DNA of 64,000 bases from Azolla caroliniana. Lineage: Eukaryota > Polypodiophyta. The notes beneath the pieces were generated by a model. That model made no database searches. It was given only the letters and a program-made list of their open reading frames with translations, and was not told the origin of the DNA. Shown here in pieces: positions 42,089 to 52,700 of the stretch. Positions within the stretch are counted from its first letter, which is position 1; every line of letters starts with the position of its first letter. A program made the translations under genes and the position numbers. The DNA lies in assembly GCA_043228905.1 (NCBI GenBank), contig JBHGNT010000012.1:12276001-12340000 (forward strand). The letters are read 5' to 3'.

Positions 42089-44188
42089 ATGGCTTCGGCC
42101 GTGGATCGGATATTGACCGCACGTGAGGGCACCGGCGCCCTCGACAGAGCCGTTGAGGTGGTCGTCGATACGATCGGCCGGTTCAGCGGAAAGGATGCCA
42201 CGAAGTATTTGGCGTCCTACGGGGCAGAAATGCTGATGCGGGACATTCCGGAAGAGAGGCGTCTTGCCGGGTTCCCTCGAGTGGCGATGCCGAGCATCCA
42301 TGCGGAGGTGCTCAAGGTACGGGCGGAGAGCCGTACCTGGGAGGAGTTCGAAGGCCGACTCCTAGAAAAATACGGGCTGGACGACGCGCTCCGGCTTTCG
42401 AAACGGGACTTCATGGAATGGGTGGAGTCCCCCGGCAAGGGAAGAAACGCGTCGGCACTCCTCCGGGAGTTTGAGGAACGCTTTGCACGCCTTTCGGCGC
42501 TTGACCGAACCGTTCTGGATACGAGCCGGGTCCTAATGTTCGTCAAGTCGGTGGACGAGCGGGACCGGGATCAAGTCGGCTCCTTGCTAGAAACCAAAGA
42601 CGGGCTGACGACCGACTGGGTTGCGGTTAAGAGAGTCTGTGGCCGTTTCGACAAACGGCGAGAATGGGCTGACAACGGGGCGACCGGAGCGGGCTCTGTC
42701 ACAGCAAGGAGCCTTGAACCGGCACCACAAGGGCGAAGGGCAGAGACCCGGGAGTGGCTCGAAACCGGTTCGGCTTCGACCGGCATGGTCAATGACTCGT
42801 CCGGAGGAGCAGCGCTGGAGGAGTTGACGCGGGCGATAAAGGATCTCCATATCGCCCAGACTCGAAGGGAAGGCGGCGAACCGGTTCGTGACCGACGGTC
42901 GGCAGCAGGGAACGGGTGCATGTGGTGCGACGAGGTCGGCCACATTCGGAAGGACTGCGGCGATTTCGCAGAGGCGTTGAGGAACCGAGTGGTGTACCTG
43001 TGGGAAGGCCGGGTGCATGCCGGCGATACCAAAAGGGCCCTAAACCGAAACGACGAGCGAGGAGGTATGAAGAGACTGATGGAAGAGGTAGCGGCCCGAC
43101 ACGTGGAGGCCATCCACTACTCAGCGTCGGCCGGTATTCAGGTCGGGGGTAGCGAGGCCCGAAAGGAGAGCAAAGACGGATTCTGGTTGGCAATGTTGGA
43201 AGGCCTCGCCGGCGCACGGCTGAGGGAAGATGAAGCGGACCGCGCTGAGAGACGGGTCCGGGAAATAACCGGGTGGAGCGACCCGGTCGAGGAGAAGACG
43301 GGCTTCGTAGAAGCCGCCTGCCGGAACTACGAGGCTCTGGTGGAAGACAAACGAGTGGGGAAAGCCGGAGCGGTCGGGCCCTCACAATGATACGAGACCC
43401 AATTCGGGCAACGACGGATCGATGCCGGTGGGTCCAGCACGCAAGATAACACCAGGAAGGGCGGATACCGACTGGGGATGGAAATAGAAAGGACCACGGA
43501 CCTGCGAAAGGTCCTAGAAGAGCGGATCCTCGACAGCAAAGTGGAGCTGTCATTGCGGGAGGTGCTAGGGATCACTAAGAAGGAGTTCCACGACTCCATT
43601 GTGGACTTGGTGAAGCGGAAGAGGCTATCGACGGAGACGGAACCGGAGAGACCGGTGGAGGTGCGGACGACGCACATCGACGACTTGGCGTTGGAAGATG
43701 AGTGGGCGGAGAGCCACTATTCGAGGCCACACTGGGCCCGAGCGACCACGGAGACCCCGGTAAACATCGGAGATGTTCAGGAACCGGTGGTGGCATTGGT
43801 GGACCACGGTTCGGAAATAAACCTGATGTCGGGAGACTTCTATAAGAAAGGAAAGTGATCGATCAACACCAAGCACGGGTGGAAGATATGGGCGGCGATG
43901 CGCGCCACCGAGGAACTGCACGGGGCCTGCCCGAACGTGCTGGTCAAGATCGGCGACGTCGAGATTGACCAGCACTTCTTCGTACAGGAGACGTCCTCGC
44001 ACCCGGTCATATTAGGGGAACCATACATCACGGCGGCGCGGATGGAGACCAAGGTGCTGGACAACGGTTTGGCCTACGCGAGGGTCAAAAGCCAGGACGG
44101 GCGCCATTCGGTCCAATTTCTGACGGTGCGACCGAACCACGAGCGAAACCGCGAATCCCTCGGTGGCGAGAACCGGGAGGATTTTTAG
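42089..44188 (+). pseudogene. R7 gag and protease
   Basis: One frame from ATG 42089 with two internal TGA stops (43388-43390, 43856-43858). The second replaces a Trp still present in R4, so TGG to TGA is the likely change. Capsid: RFSGKDATKYLASYGAEM, TWEEFEGRLLEKYG, RVLMFVKSVDERDRDQVG. Nucleocapsid knuckle at 42917-42958: CMWCDEVGHIRKDC. Aspartic protease near 43795: VALVDHGSEINLM, with DHG where DSG/DTG is usual, also so in R4. The frame ends GAT TTT TAG, overlapping the pol frame (44163 onward), which is +1 to it. Confidence 0.9.
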
Positions 44189-47084
44189 AGAGGGATGCCA
44201 AGGCATGGGGCCGAGACAGCCCGGACACTCGGGAAAGACCCCACGGTTGTACGAGACAATCGTGGAGCCAATGGTGATATTCACGGTACCGCATGTACCG
44301 TGGAATCTCAAGCCGATTCCAATACCGAGAGCTCACATCCCGAAGTTGATGGAGCTATTGAGGCAGAAAGTCGATATGGGCATTCTCGAACCGTCAAGTG
44401 CCCCATACTCGAACCGATGGTTTACCGTACCAAAGAAAAACGGAACATTGCGCTTCATTCAGGACCTGCAGCCGTTCAATAGAGTGACCATTCGGAACGC
44501 AGGAATCGGACCGACCATAGACGAGTTCGCGGAGGCCTTCGCCGGAAGGTCGATTTATTCGGTCGGTGATCTGTACTCGGGGTACGACCAGTTCCAGCTA
44601 GCCGTGGAGAGCAGAGACATTACGACGATGCGAACTCCCCTCGGCCTAGTACGAATGTGTACCCTACCACAAGGAGGGACCAACTCGGTGGCCCACATGG
44701 TGAATGCAATGAACAAGGTACTGAGGGATTGCACCCCAGACATCACCATGCCATTTCTAGACGACATCCTGATAAAAGGGTGCCCGGTGGAAGAGAAGGA
44801 CGAGACACTTGGGCCGGACGGGTGCCGACGATTCGTGGCAACACACATCAACGACTGCGAGAAGGTGCTACAAAGGTTAGAGGATGCGAGGCTCACCTTC
44901 TCCGGGGAGAAATCGGCCTTCGGGCAATCAGAAATCCTGGTGGTCGGACACCTATGTGGACCATATGGCCGGAAGCCGTCTCCGGCAAAGGTAGAAGCCA
45001 TCTCCGCGATGAAGACCGATTGTAGCTCGGTTACGGAAGTTCGGAGGTTCCTGGGGGCGTGCGCATTCTACCACATATGGATCCCGCATTACGCCCACGT
45101 TGCGGAGCCGCTATACGGGTTGCTGAAGAAAGGGCGAAAATTCGAGTGGCGAGACGAGCACTCGGAGTCGGTCCGGAAGCTGAAGGAAGCTCTTGCGGCA
45201 GCACCGGCGCTCCGGAAGGCTGTCTACGGGAAGGGTACCCCGGTATACATAACGGTGGATACGAGTCCGACCGGGATTGGATGGGTCGTCAACCAAGAAG
45301 ACGAGGATGACATTCGGTTCCCGATCCGATTCGGCGCGAAGGTCCTCAGTGAGCGACAACAAGGGTACGCCCAGGTTAAACGCGAACTCTGGGGTATCGT
45401 TTCGGCAGTAAAGGCCGACAAAGACTACCTGATTGGGACAGAAGTGATTATCGAGACGGATTGCCTGCCAATTCTCAGCATGGTTTCCGGATGCGCGACA
45501 CCGGACCTGGCGATGCTCAGGTGGATAGCGTACATCAAGTCCCTGGACCCGGAAATACGACACATTTCCAGAAAGGACAACGCCATGGCCGACATGCTTT
45601 CGAGGGCGAGGTTTGATGACGAGGGCGGCATGGTTTCGGAGGACGAAGAAGTCGGGGTGGACTTCTTCGAGGCACCGTACGTGACGACCGATGGGACGAG
45701 CACTCTGGTGCTTAACGGCTTCGACGAGAGCAAGTACGACGGTGAGTGGCTCCAGATCGGTGGTTTCTTGAGGACAATGACGCCGGATGCGTCGTGGACG
45801 AGGGACGAGACCAACCGGATCCGGAAGAAAGCATACCGATTCTTTCTCCGGGACGGATACTTATGGAAGCACCCGAAGAAGAGGAACAGCGTCCCGCTCC
45901 GGGTGGTGGCGATGAAGGAAGAACAGGAGGAGCTGCTGACGGCCTACCACGACAGCCCTTGTGCTGGACATCGTGGAACGTGGGCCACGTTTGAGAAGAT
46001 AAAGGGGAAGTACTGGTGGTCGGGACTGTACCGGGACGTGCATCGGTTCGTGACAACTTGCGAGAGCTGTCAGATGCACTCCGTAGTCCGACATCGGGAC
46101 GAGCTTCACCCTACGTACCCTCCGACCATCCACTTCAAATGGATGGTAGACCTGGTGACGATGCCGATGGGAGTAGGACAAATGCGGTATCTGGTCCAGG
46201 CTAGGGAAGATCTGACGAACCAGGTGGAAGGCCGAGCCCTTCAGAACAAAATGACTGCGGCCGTATGTCGGTTCCTGATTGAGGACGTTATATGCCGGTA
46301 CGGGTGCGTTGGGAAGATCATGGCTGATCGCGGGGAGTTGGACGCCGAAGAGGCCAAGGAGCTGTTCAACCGGCTAGGAGTCAAGCTCTCGCTTACCACT
46401 GCGTACAATCCGGAGGCGAATGGAAAGGTGGAGCGCGGTCACGGACCGATCGTCAAGGTGTTAGTTCAGGCATGCGGAGGTCAAGTCGGGAACTGGCCAC
46501 GGCTGCTGCCTTACGCGTTGTGGGCTGACCGAACTACGCACAGTTCGGTAACCGGATTCATGCCGGCAGAGCTCATGTTTGGGTAGAAGCCGATCATGCC
46601 GATGGAACGTACGATCTTCTCATGGGCAACCGTGGACTGGAGAGACAAGATGAGCCGGGAGGAACTATTGGCGGCGCGCATACGTCAGCTCGAGCGAAGG
46701 CCGGAGGACGTGGAGCAGGCTGCGGGAAAGCTTCGGGATGCGAGGATGAGGAACAAATCCCGGTTCGACCAAACGCACCGGCTCCGACCGGAGAAGATTG
46801 AGGAAGGCGACTGGGTGCTAGTCTACGACAGCAGCCTCGACAACCAGCACCGAGCGACACGGAAGTTCGCAAGAAGGTGGTTCGGGCCTTACGTGGTACA
46901 AAGCGCCAACGACAATGGGACGTACCATCTTGCGGAACTCGACGGCACGAGAATGGCGATACCGGTAGCTGGGAAGCGGATCAAAGCGTTCAAGAAGCGT
47001 CACGACGACGAGCCGGATCCGGTTAACCTAGACCGCGACGACGAACGATCTGAAACCGAGGAAGAACCGACGGGCGGGGAATGA
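44163..47084 (+). pseudogene. R7 pol: RT, RNase H, integrase
   Basis: Open except for one TAG at 46584-46586 (a Gln codon by homology). RT: VPHVPWNLKPIP, NGTLRFIQDLQPFNRVTI, TTMRTPLGLVRMCTLPQG, catalytic FLDD at 44754-44765. RNase H: TVDTSPTGIGWVVNQ, then ADMLSRARFDDE. Integrase: HHCC zinc domain (HRGTWATFEKIKGKYWW, CESCQ), Asp in KWMVDLVTMP, Asp in MADRGELDAEEA, Glu in NPEANGKVERGHG, and FGPYVV near the end; no chromodomain. The region before RT is about 560 nt shorter than in R4. Polymerase and integrase of the family; it may once have served R2, R3 and R5. Confidence 0.92.
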
Positions 47085-47120
47085 AGGCTGGACGGGTTTT
47101 CTCCATCCCAACTCAATTTG

Positions 47121-47157
47121 GCGCATGCCGGTGGATGCGCGGTTAGGTGGGGGCGGA
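47121..47157 (+). other. R7 conserved hairpin and polypurine tract
   Basis: A perfect stem GCGCAT-8 nt-ATGCGC (47121-47140), 5 nt spacer, then GGTGGGGGCGGA (47146-47157) before the 3' LTR. The third base pair is G-C here and A-T in R2, R3 and R5. Confidence 0.75.
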
Positions 47158-47782
47158 TGTCGTGAAGAAAACCGTCCACAAGCGGAATCGGTGCACCGGA
47201 GCGTAGGAACCGGCTCTTCATGCACGTACGCCTTATGTTGTACATAGAAGATCCTAGGTAGGTAGATTCGGTAGGTAGGAAGTTAATGGGAAACGGCGCC
47301 TTCCTTGCCTATAAAAGGAGGGAGACGAGGAGGGGGGAAGGGATCGCGGTTAGAGAGGACGAAGTGCTGTCGGGTTGTCGGCGAAAGGCTTCTCTCTCTT
47401 TCAAAACTCCATAGCTTCTTTCTGTGTAGATTTCGGGAGGCTCGCGCTGCTCTAAGGAATGCCCGAGTGCTTCCGGCAGCACCTCCAACCTACTCCTTTC
47501 TTTCTGTGCGTTTACGAACAGGCATCGGCATCTGTTCGCCGGCCTGTTCGGTTGTAACCGACTTCGTGCTTCTTGTTGTTTGTCCTTGTTAATATATATA
47601 TACATACATTCGTGTCTCTCTGCGTCGGTGTCCCACTCGCGTCTTTGTGTCGAGGGCCGTGTCCCTGAGAATCTGCGCTCGCACGTAGTGGGTCTCTTCC
47701 CTTCTCCTTTCTCTCTTGCTTTTCGGTGCAAGACCCCCAAGGTCCCGCCTCATTTCACGCATCCGCGAGGAATACCTCGACA
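47158..47782 (+). repeat. R7 3' LTR (625 bp)
   Basis: Starts TGTCGTGAAG after the polypurine tract and ends ATACCTCGACA. Differences from the 5' LTR are nearly all transitions. Confidence 0.92.
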
Positions 47783-47924
47783 ACGTGGAGGTACAAGGTT
47801 TGAATCTTTCCCTATGCATGTAATAAATATTTTTAATATTTTATTTTATTTATTATACTTACTTTAAATCGGATATAGTATTTTACATATTTCACGTAGT
47901 GTGTGATTCACACTACGACACCAT

Positions 47925-48076
47925 GGTTTTTCCCGTTTAGGGTTTTCCACGTTAATCCTGTGCATTCCCTTTTGTCTGTGTACTTACTTCCATTTCTTAT
48001 CTTTCTGTGTTTGATTATCATTGAAGTGATCGAAGTCTTGGTTGTGACCGAAGATTATTCCGCATAGTTCCTATCA
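47925..48076 (+). repeat. C4 5' LTR, arm 3
   Basis: Matches 3' LTR 58250-58402 (TTTTTCCCGTTTAGG ... CATAGTTCCT(A/G)TCA). A primer binding site for initiator tRNA-Met follows at 48080-48090 (TGGTATAAGAG, two changes). Confidence 0.9.
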
Positions 48077-48106
48077 ATCTGGTATAAGAGAAAAACAACA
48101 CAAAAA

Positions 48107-49276
48107 ATGGAAGATTCATTTGGCGGCATGTTCAAGCTCGCTGGCTCCAACTACTCAGTGTGGAAGTCGAAGATGAGGGACATGCTCGTGGTTAAAGATC
48201 TTTGGTTGCCAGTTCAGTTTGGGGACAAGGGACCGGACAAGATCAATACCACGATATGGGAGGTGATGCACATGAAGACAATGGCGTACATACGGTGCTT
48301 CATCGACATGAGCCTGTACAACAACTTCAATGAAGAGAGCAAGGCTCATGAGCTCTGGGAGAAGATCAACATTATGTTTCAGAACAAAAATGTTGTTAAT
48401 CAGGTTTGGTATTTCGGAAGCTAATGAGGCTCCGGTACCAAGACAACTCTAGTATGGCGGAGCACATGAATGCCTTCCAGGGGCTGATTCACCAGGCAAC
48501 CTTGTTGGAAGTAAATCTCACCGATGAGGTACTTGCTCTACTCCTGCTCGGTTCCCTCCCGGATAGCTGGGAGACGCTAGTTGTCACTTTGGGCAACGAC
48601 GAACTGGAAGGAAAACAGTTATCCCTAGCAAGAGTCAAGTCGAGCTTGCTAGATGAGGAAGCGCGTCGGAAAGACAATGATATGAGTTCCAACTCCAAAG
48701 TGCTCCTTACCAAATTGGAACACGGAAGACAAAGGAACCGGAGTCCCCAAAACCGGGAAATGTCGGGGACATGGTCAAAGTCAAGGGGAAGGCCCAATTG
48801 CTTCTACTATGGGAAGCCGGGGCACTTCTAGAAGAACTGTCGGCATTTCCGAAAAGACAAGGAAACCGACAGTACCAATTCGAAGCAGTCACCGGACCGG
48901 AACGGTAAAGACCGGAGGGGACCAGACCGGAAGGGAATGACAACAATCACGGCAAGTGAAGAGGAGTTGATGCTCATCACCGAGGAGAGTGAGTTGAACC
49001 TTGCCGGCGACAAGACAACATGGGTTGTCGATTCCGGAGCATCGTTCCACCTGACCCCGGACCGGAAATGCTTCTCATCCTACACAGCCGGTGAGCACAG
49101 CTATGTCCGGATGGGGAATGAAGGTACATGCCGAATCGTCGACACAGGAGACGTGTGGCTGACAACACCAACCGGATGCAAGTTGTTGTTGAAGGATGTC
49201 TGACATGTTCCGGAGGTTCGACTAGTCCTAATATCAGCCGATAGGCTAGACGATGAAGGCTACACGGGTAGAATCC
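48107..49276 (+). pseudogene. C4 gag and protease
   Basis: Gag starts at ATG 48107 (FKLAGSNYSVWKSKMRDML, typical of Tnt1-like Copia gag). It frameshifts near 48410 and continues in 48406-48831 (MRLRYQDNSSMAEHMNAF, LLGSLPDSWETLV). The zinc knuckle is damaged: its second Cys is Tyr (CFYYGKPGHF) and a TAG at 48829-48831 falls inside it. The same frame continues to the protease TWVVDSGASFH (DSG 49030-49038) and stops again near 49202. The last codons before C5 (SADRLDDEGYTGRI) continue at 55042. Confidence 0.87.
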
Positions 49277-49710
49277 TGTTGAGAGACAAGCTCAACATCG
49301 GCCGGATCGGCTGAAGAAGCCGAGGACCAAATCGGTTGGGACCGATCGGTTAGGCCGAATGCGTAGTTAGGGCCGGATCGGTGCGTAAACCGGGACACTG
49401 TTAGGAAAGATATTCCGTGAGGAATATAATTGGGAGTTAGTGTAGGAGCTCTTAATGAGCATTGAAGTACTGTCAGTACTCTTGTCAGTCCTTCTAGGAC
49501 TTGTATAAAAGTGTTCATTGAACACACATATGTAAGGGATAGTGAATAGATATTGTGTACTGTTCTTGAATATAGTTCTTGTGCTTTTCTCTCTCTCTCA
49601 CTCTCTCTGTCTCTCCCGAGTATACTGCGTAAGCTCAAGCTCTCCATTAAACCTGAGTTTTCTTCCTTCTGTTCGGTCTTCATACTTGCTTCCGCACGCT
49701 ACTTTCTACA
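49277..49710 (+). repeat. C5 5' LTR (434 bp)
   Basis: TGTTGAGAGAC to CTTTCTACA, with a TATA box (TATAAAAG) at 49504-49511 and a CT-rich leader. The primer binding site TGGTATCAAAGCGC (49711-49724) follows without a gap. Confidence 0.9.
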
Positions 49711-49782
49711 TGGTATCAAAGCGCGAGGGTTGAGAACCTCTCTGCAGCCGACACAGCTTGACGAAGAAGAACAAAAAAAACC

Positions 49783-52700
49783 ATGGATAGAGGCATGGCG
49801 AGCTCGCTTCCAACAGAGAAGCTCGACAGAACCAACTATGCGTCTTGGTCCTACAAGATGCACCAGTACCTGCTCGGGCACGGCTACTGGAGTTATGTCG
49901 AAGGAGCTAATGACACGGCACCCAAATCGACACACAGAGACTTCCCGTCGTGGGAGCAATCGGCGAGCAGGGTATTATACTGCTTCGCGTCGTGTGTGGG
50001 CGAACAGCTATTGAGCTATGTTCGGGATGCAAAGACGATGAAGGGTGCGTGGGAAAATCTGAAGAAGATCTTCGCCGCGAGCACCACTGCAAGGAAGCTT
50101 CAGCTCCGACAGGAGTTGAGCAACCTACGACAACGCAACTTGTCGGTGGCGGACTATACCTCAAAGATCAAGGATATCTGCGACTCCCTCACCTCCATAG
50201 AGGTGAACATCGAGGAGAGCGAGATGGTCCAGATCTGTCTCGGAGGTTTGGAGTCGAAGTTCGGAGCGTTCCGAACGGTTGTGTGTACCCGGGAGAATAT
50301 GCCGTCCTTTTTCGACTTACAGTCAATGCTCCTGGTAGAGGAGAACCACGCGGGTGTGTCTACAAGCACACACACCGACAGCAGAATGCTGTACACGGAG
50401 GGAGATAGGCCCCGTGGACGTGGAGGACGAGCCGAGTCAGCACGCAATGGAGGCGGCCGACGAGATGAAGGAAGAAAACACCGAAGTGATGCCGACAGCA
50501 ACTCCGGACCCTCCGGAAACAAGGGGAGTCGAAGCGATGAGAACCGGCAAGGGAAGGCCATCACAGAGTGCTGGTACTGTGGCAAGAAAGGCCACAGGGA
50601 AAGCGAATGCTGGAAGAAGCACGCCGATTCGAAGAGAACAGGTTCCGGAAACGGCTTCAAACATACCGACAAGGGAAATCGGCAGCGATCGCACTACACC
50701 GAAGACTCCGAGAGAGCCGGAGAAGGGTCTGCCTTCGTGACGAGACACAAAGCAAGCTCAATGAAACAAACCACCCCGAGATCGGACGAGGTGTGGTACG
50801 TAGACTCCGGCGCGTCAAACCACATGACGAACCATAAGGAGTGATCCTCGTACCTTGAAAAACCGATACAACCTGGAGTGGTTGCAACTGGAGACGACAC
50901 TCCGCATCCGATCGCGAATGTCAGAGAAGTTCCCCTTAGCCATGTCGGGCAGAAAGGGAAACTCATGAACGTGTTGCACGTTCCGACAATCAGGAAGAAC
51001 TTGGTCTCGGTCGGACTGATCGTCGACCAAGGGATGGAGGTTCGGTTTACACACCTCGGGTGCTTCATTGAGGAAGAAGGCCGTGTGATTGCGCAAGGGC
51101 ACAGAGATGGGAGGATGTTCATCCTCGACTCCACTGACGGCGGCACCGCAATGTTCGCGAAGGGACGAAAATCCGAGTCGGACATCGACTTGTGGCACAA
51201 GCGGATAGGGCACGTCAACTACCAGCGGCTTCAAGATCTGCAATCGAAACAGGTAGTGTTCGGATTGCCCAAATTTAGTGGCCGAAACGCACAAATTTGT
51301 GAAGCCTGCCAGTCGGGAAGCAACACCGACTTCCTTTCCCCAACGAGCGAAACCAGAGCCGGAACAAGCTCGACCTTATACACTCCGATGTGTGGGGGCT
51401 GGCACAAAACGTTAGTCTTGGCGGGAGCCGATATTTCGTCTCCTTCATCGACGACCACACACGGCACATGTGCATCTACCTCATTGAAAGGAAGAGTGAA
51501 GTCTTCGACTGTTTCCGGGACCTCAAAGGGTTTGTGGAAACGGAAACGAGACGAAAGATCAAGTGCCTGCGGTCGGATGGCAGGAAAGAGTACTTTTCTG
51601 GTCAATTCAACGGTTATCTACAACAAATGGGAATTCGGTCCAAATTCAGTTGTAGATACACGCCGGAGAAGAACGGCGTGGCCGAGAGGAAGAATCGGTC
51701 AGTTGTGGAAGCGGCACGGGCAATGCTGGAGGAGAAGAGCTTGCCCAAGTTCTACTGGGCCGAGGCGGTAACAACCGCAGTATACATCCAGAACCGGATC
51801 GAAGACAAAGTGTCGGTGCACGAGCTATATTTCGGAACGAAGCCGAACTTGCGACACTTGAGGGTGTTCGGTAGCACTGCGTATGTGCATGTACCGAAGG
51901 AGAAAAGGAGAAAGTTGGACGCAAAGGCCGAGAAATGCATCTTCGTCGGTTCCTCAGACAAGCAGAAGGGTTATAAGTGTTATAACCCTCGCACCAAACA
52001 AGCGCGTGTTAGCCGTTGTGTTTGACGAGTTCGCGTCTTGGTACCAGCCCCCGACTACGAACCCCGACTCCAATCCGAGCTCTGACGATGAGGTCAACGA
52101 GGTCAAGATGCCTCCGGATGAGCCCGAAATCGAGACCCGCGAAGAGAGTCCGATTTCACTCCATTTAAGCGGACCAATTGGACGACTGAGTCGGTACGAC
52201 CAGTCCGATGAAGAGCCGGCGAGTAGTGGAGACTCGGCCATGCATTCCCCGGGCAGGAAGCCGAGGAGATGGCTTACTCGCAAAGAGAAAGGGAAGAAGA
52301 AGGTGTCGGATTCCGGCACGGATAGGAACAAGTCAGACCGACGTGAGTCCGACTCCAAGGGAACCAGTGACGGGTCTTTAAAGGTGAAGTCCGCGTCGAC
52401 CGAGAAGGCCTCGACATCGGCTAATGCAAGATTACGCCGATCTACCCGCCAGAAGAATCCTGTTTTGCAGTTCGGATACAACGAGTACATGGCGCATCAT
52501 TATGCGTACATGACCCGTGTAGCGGAAGTGCGTGAGCCGGAGAGCTACGCAGAAGCGGCTAAAGACGCGAATTGGCGTGCCGCGATGGAGGAAGAGATGC
52601 ACGCATTGGTGGAGAACGAGACCTGGGACCTGGTTGACGCACCAACAGGGGTAAAACCGATCGGGTGTAGGTGGGTGTACAAGGTCAAGTACAACACCAA

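Larger units (their letters stand above)
41437..47782 (+). mobile_element. R7: nearly full-length R-family Ty3 element
   Basis: 6346 bp with equal 625-bp LTRs (about 11 differences by eye, roughly 98% identical), flanked by ACGT (41433-41436, 47783-47786). It has a primer binding site, gag, protease, RT, RNase H, integrase, hairpin and polypurine tract. It is the best representative of the family. It is inactive as it stands because of stops in gag-protease and pol and a deletion before RT. Confidence 0.93.
40841..47920 (-). mobile_element. R6: solo LTR, split by R7
   Basis: Arms 40841-41436 and 47787-47920 together give about 730 bp and align with the 745-bp R3 LTR from end to end (TGTCGTGCC...CACTACGACA on the plus strand). 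The flanks are CCGT (40837-40840) and CCAT (47921-47924), a target duplication with one CG-to-CA change. There is no internal region, so it is a solo LTR. R7 entered between the A-box-like and B-box-like halves of its tRNA-like module. Confidence 0.87.

Noticed and set aside
42571-43553. Long minus-strand ORFs across R7 gag
   Set aside because: Antisense shadows of a GC-rich gag gene; no domain, and the sense frame has clear family homology.
47146-47157. Chromodomain at the end of R7 integrase
   Set aside because: The C-terminal sequence is short and acidic (DDERSETEEEPTGGE); no chromodomain pattern like that of V4 was found.
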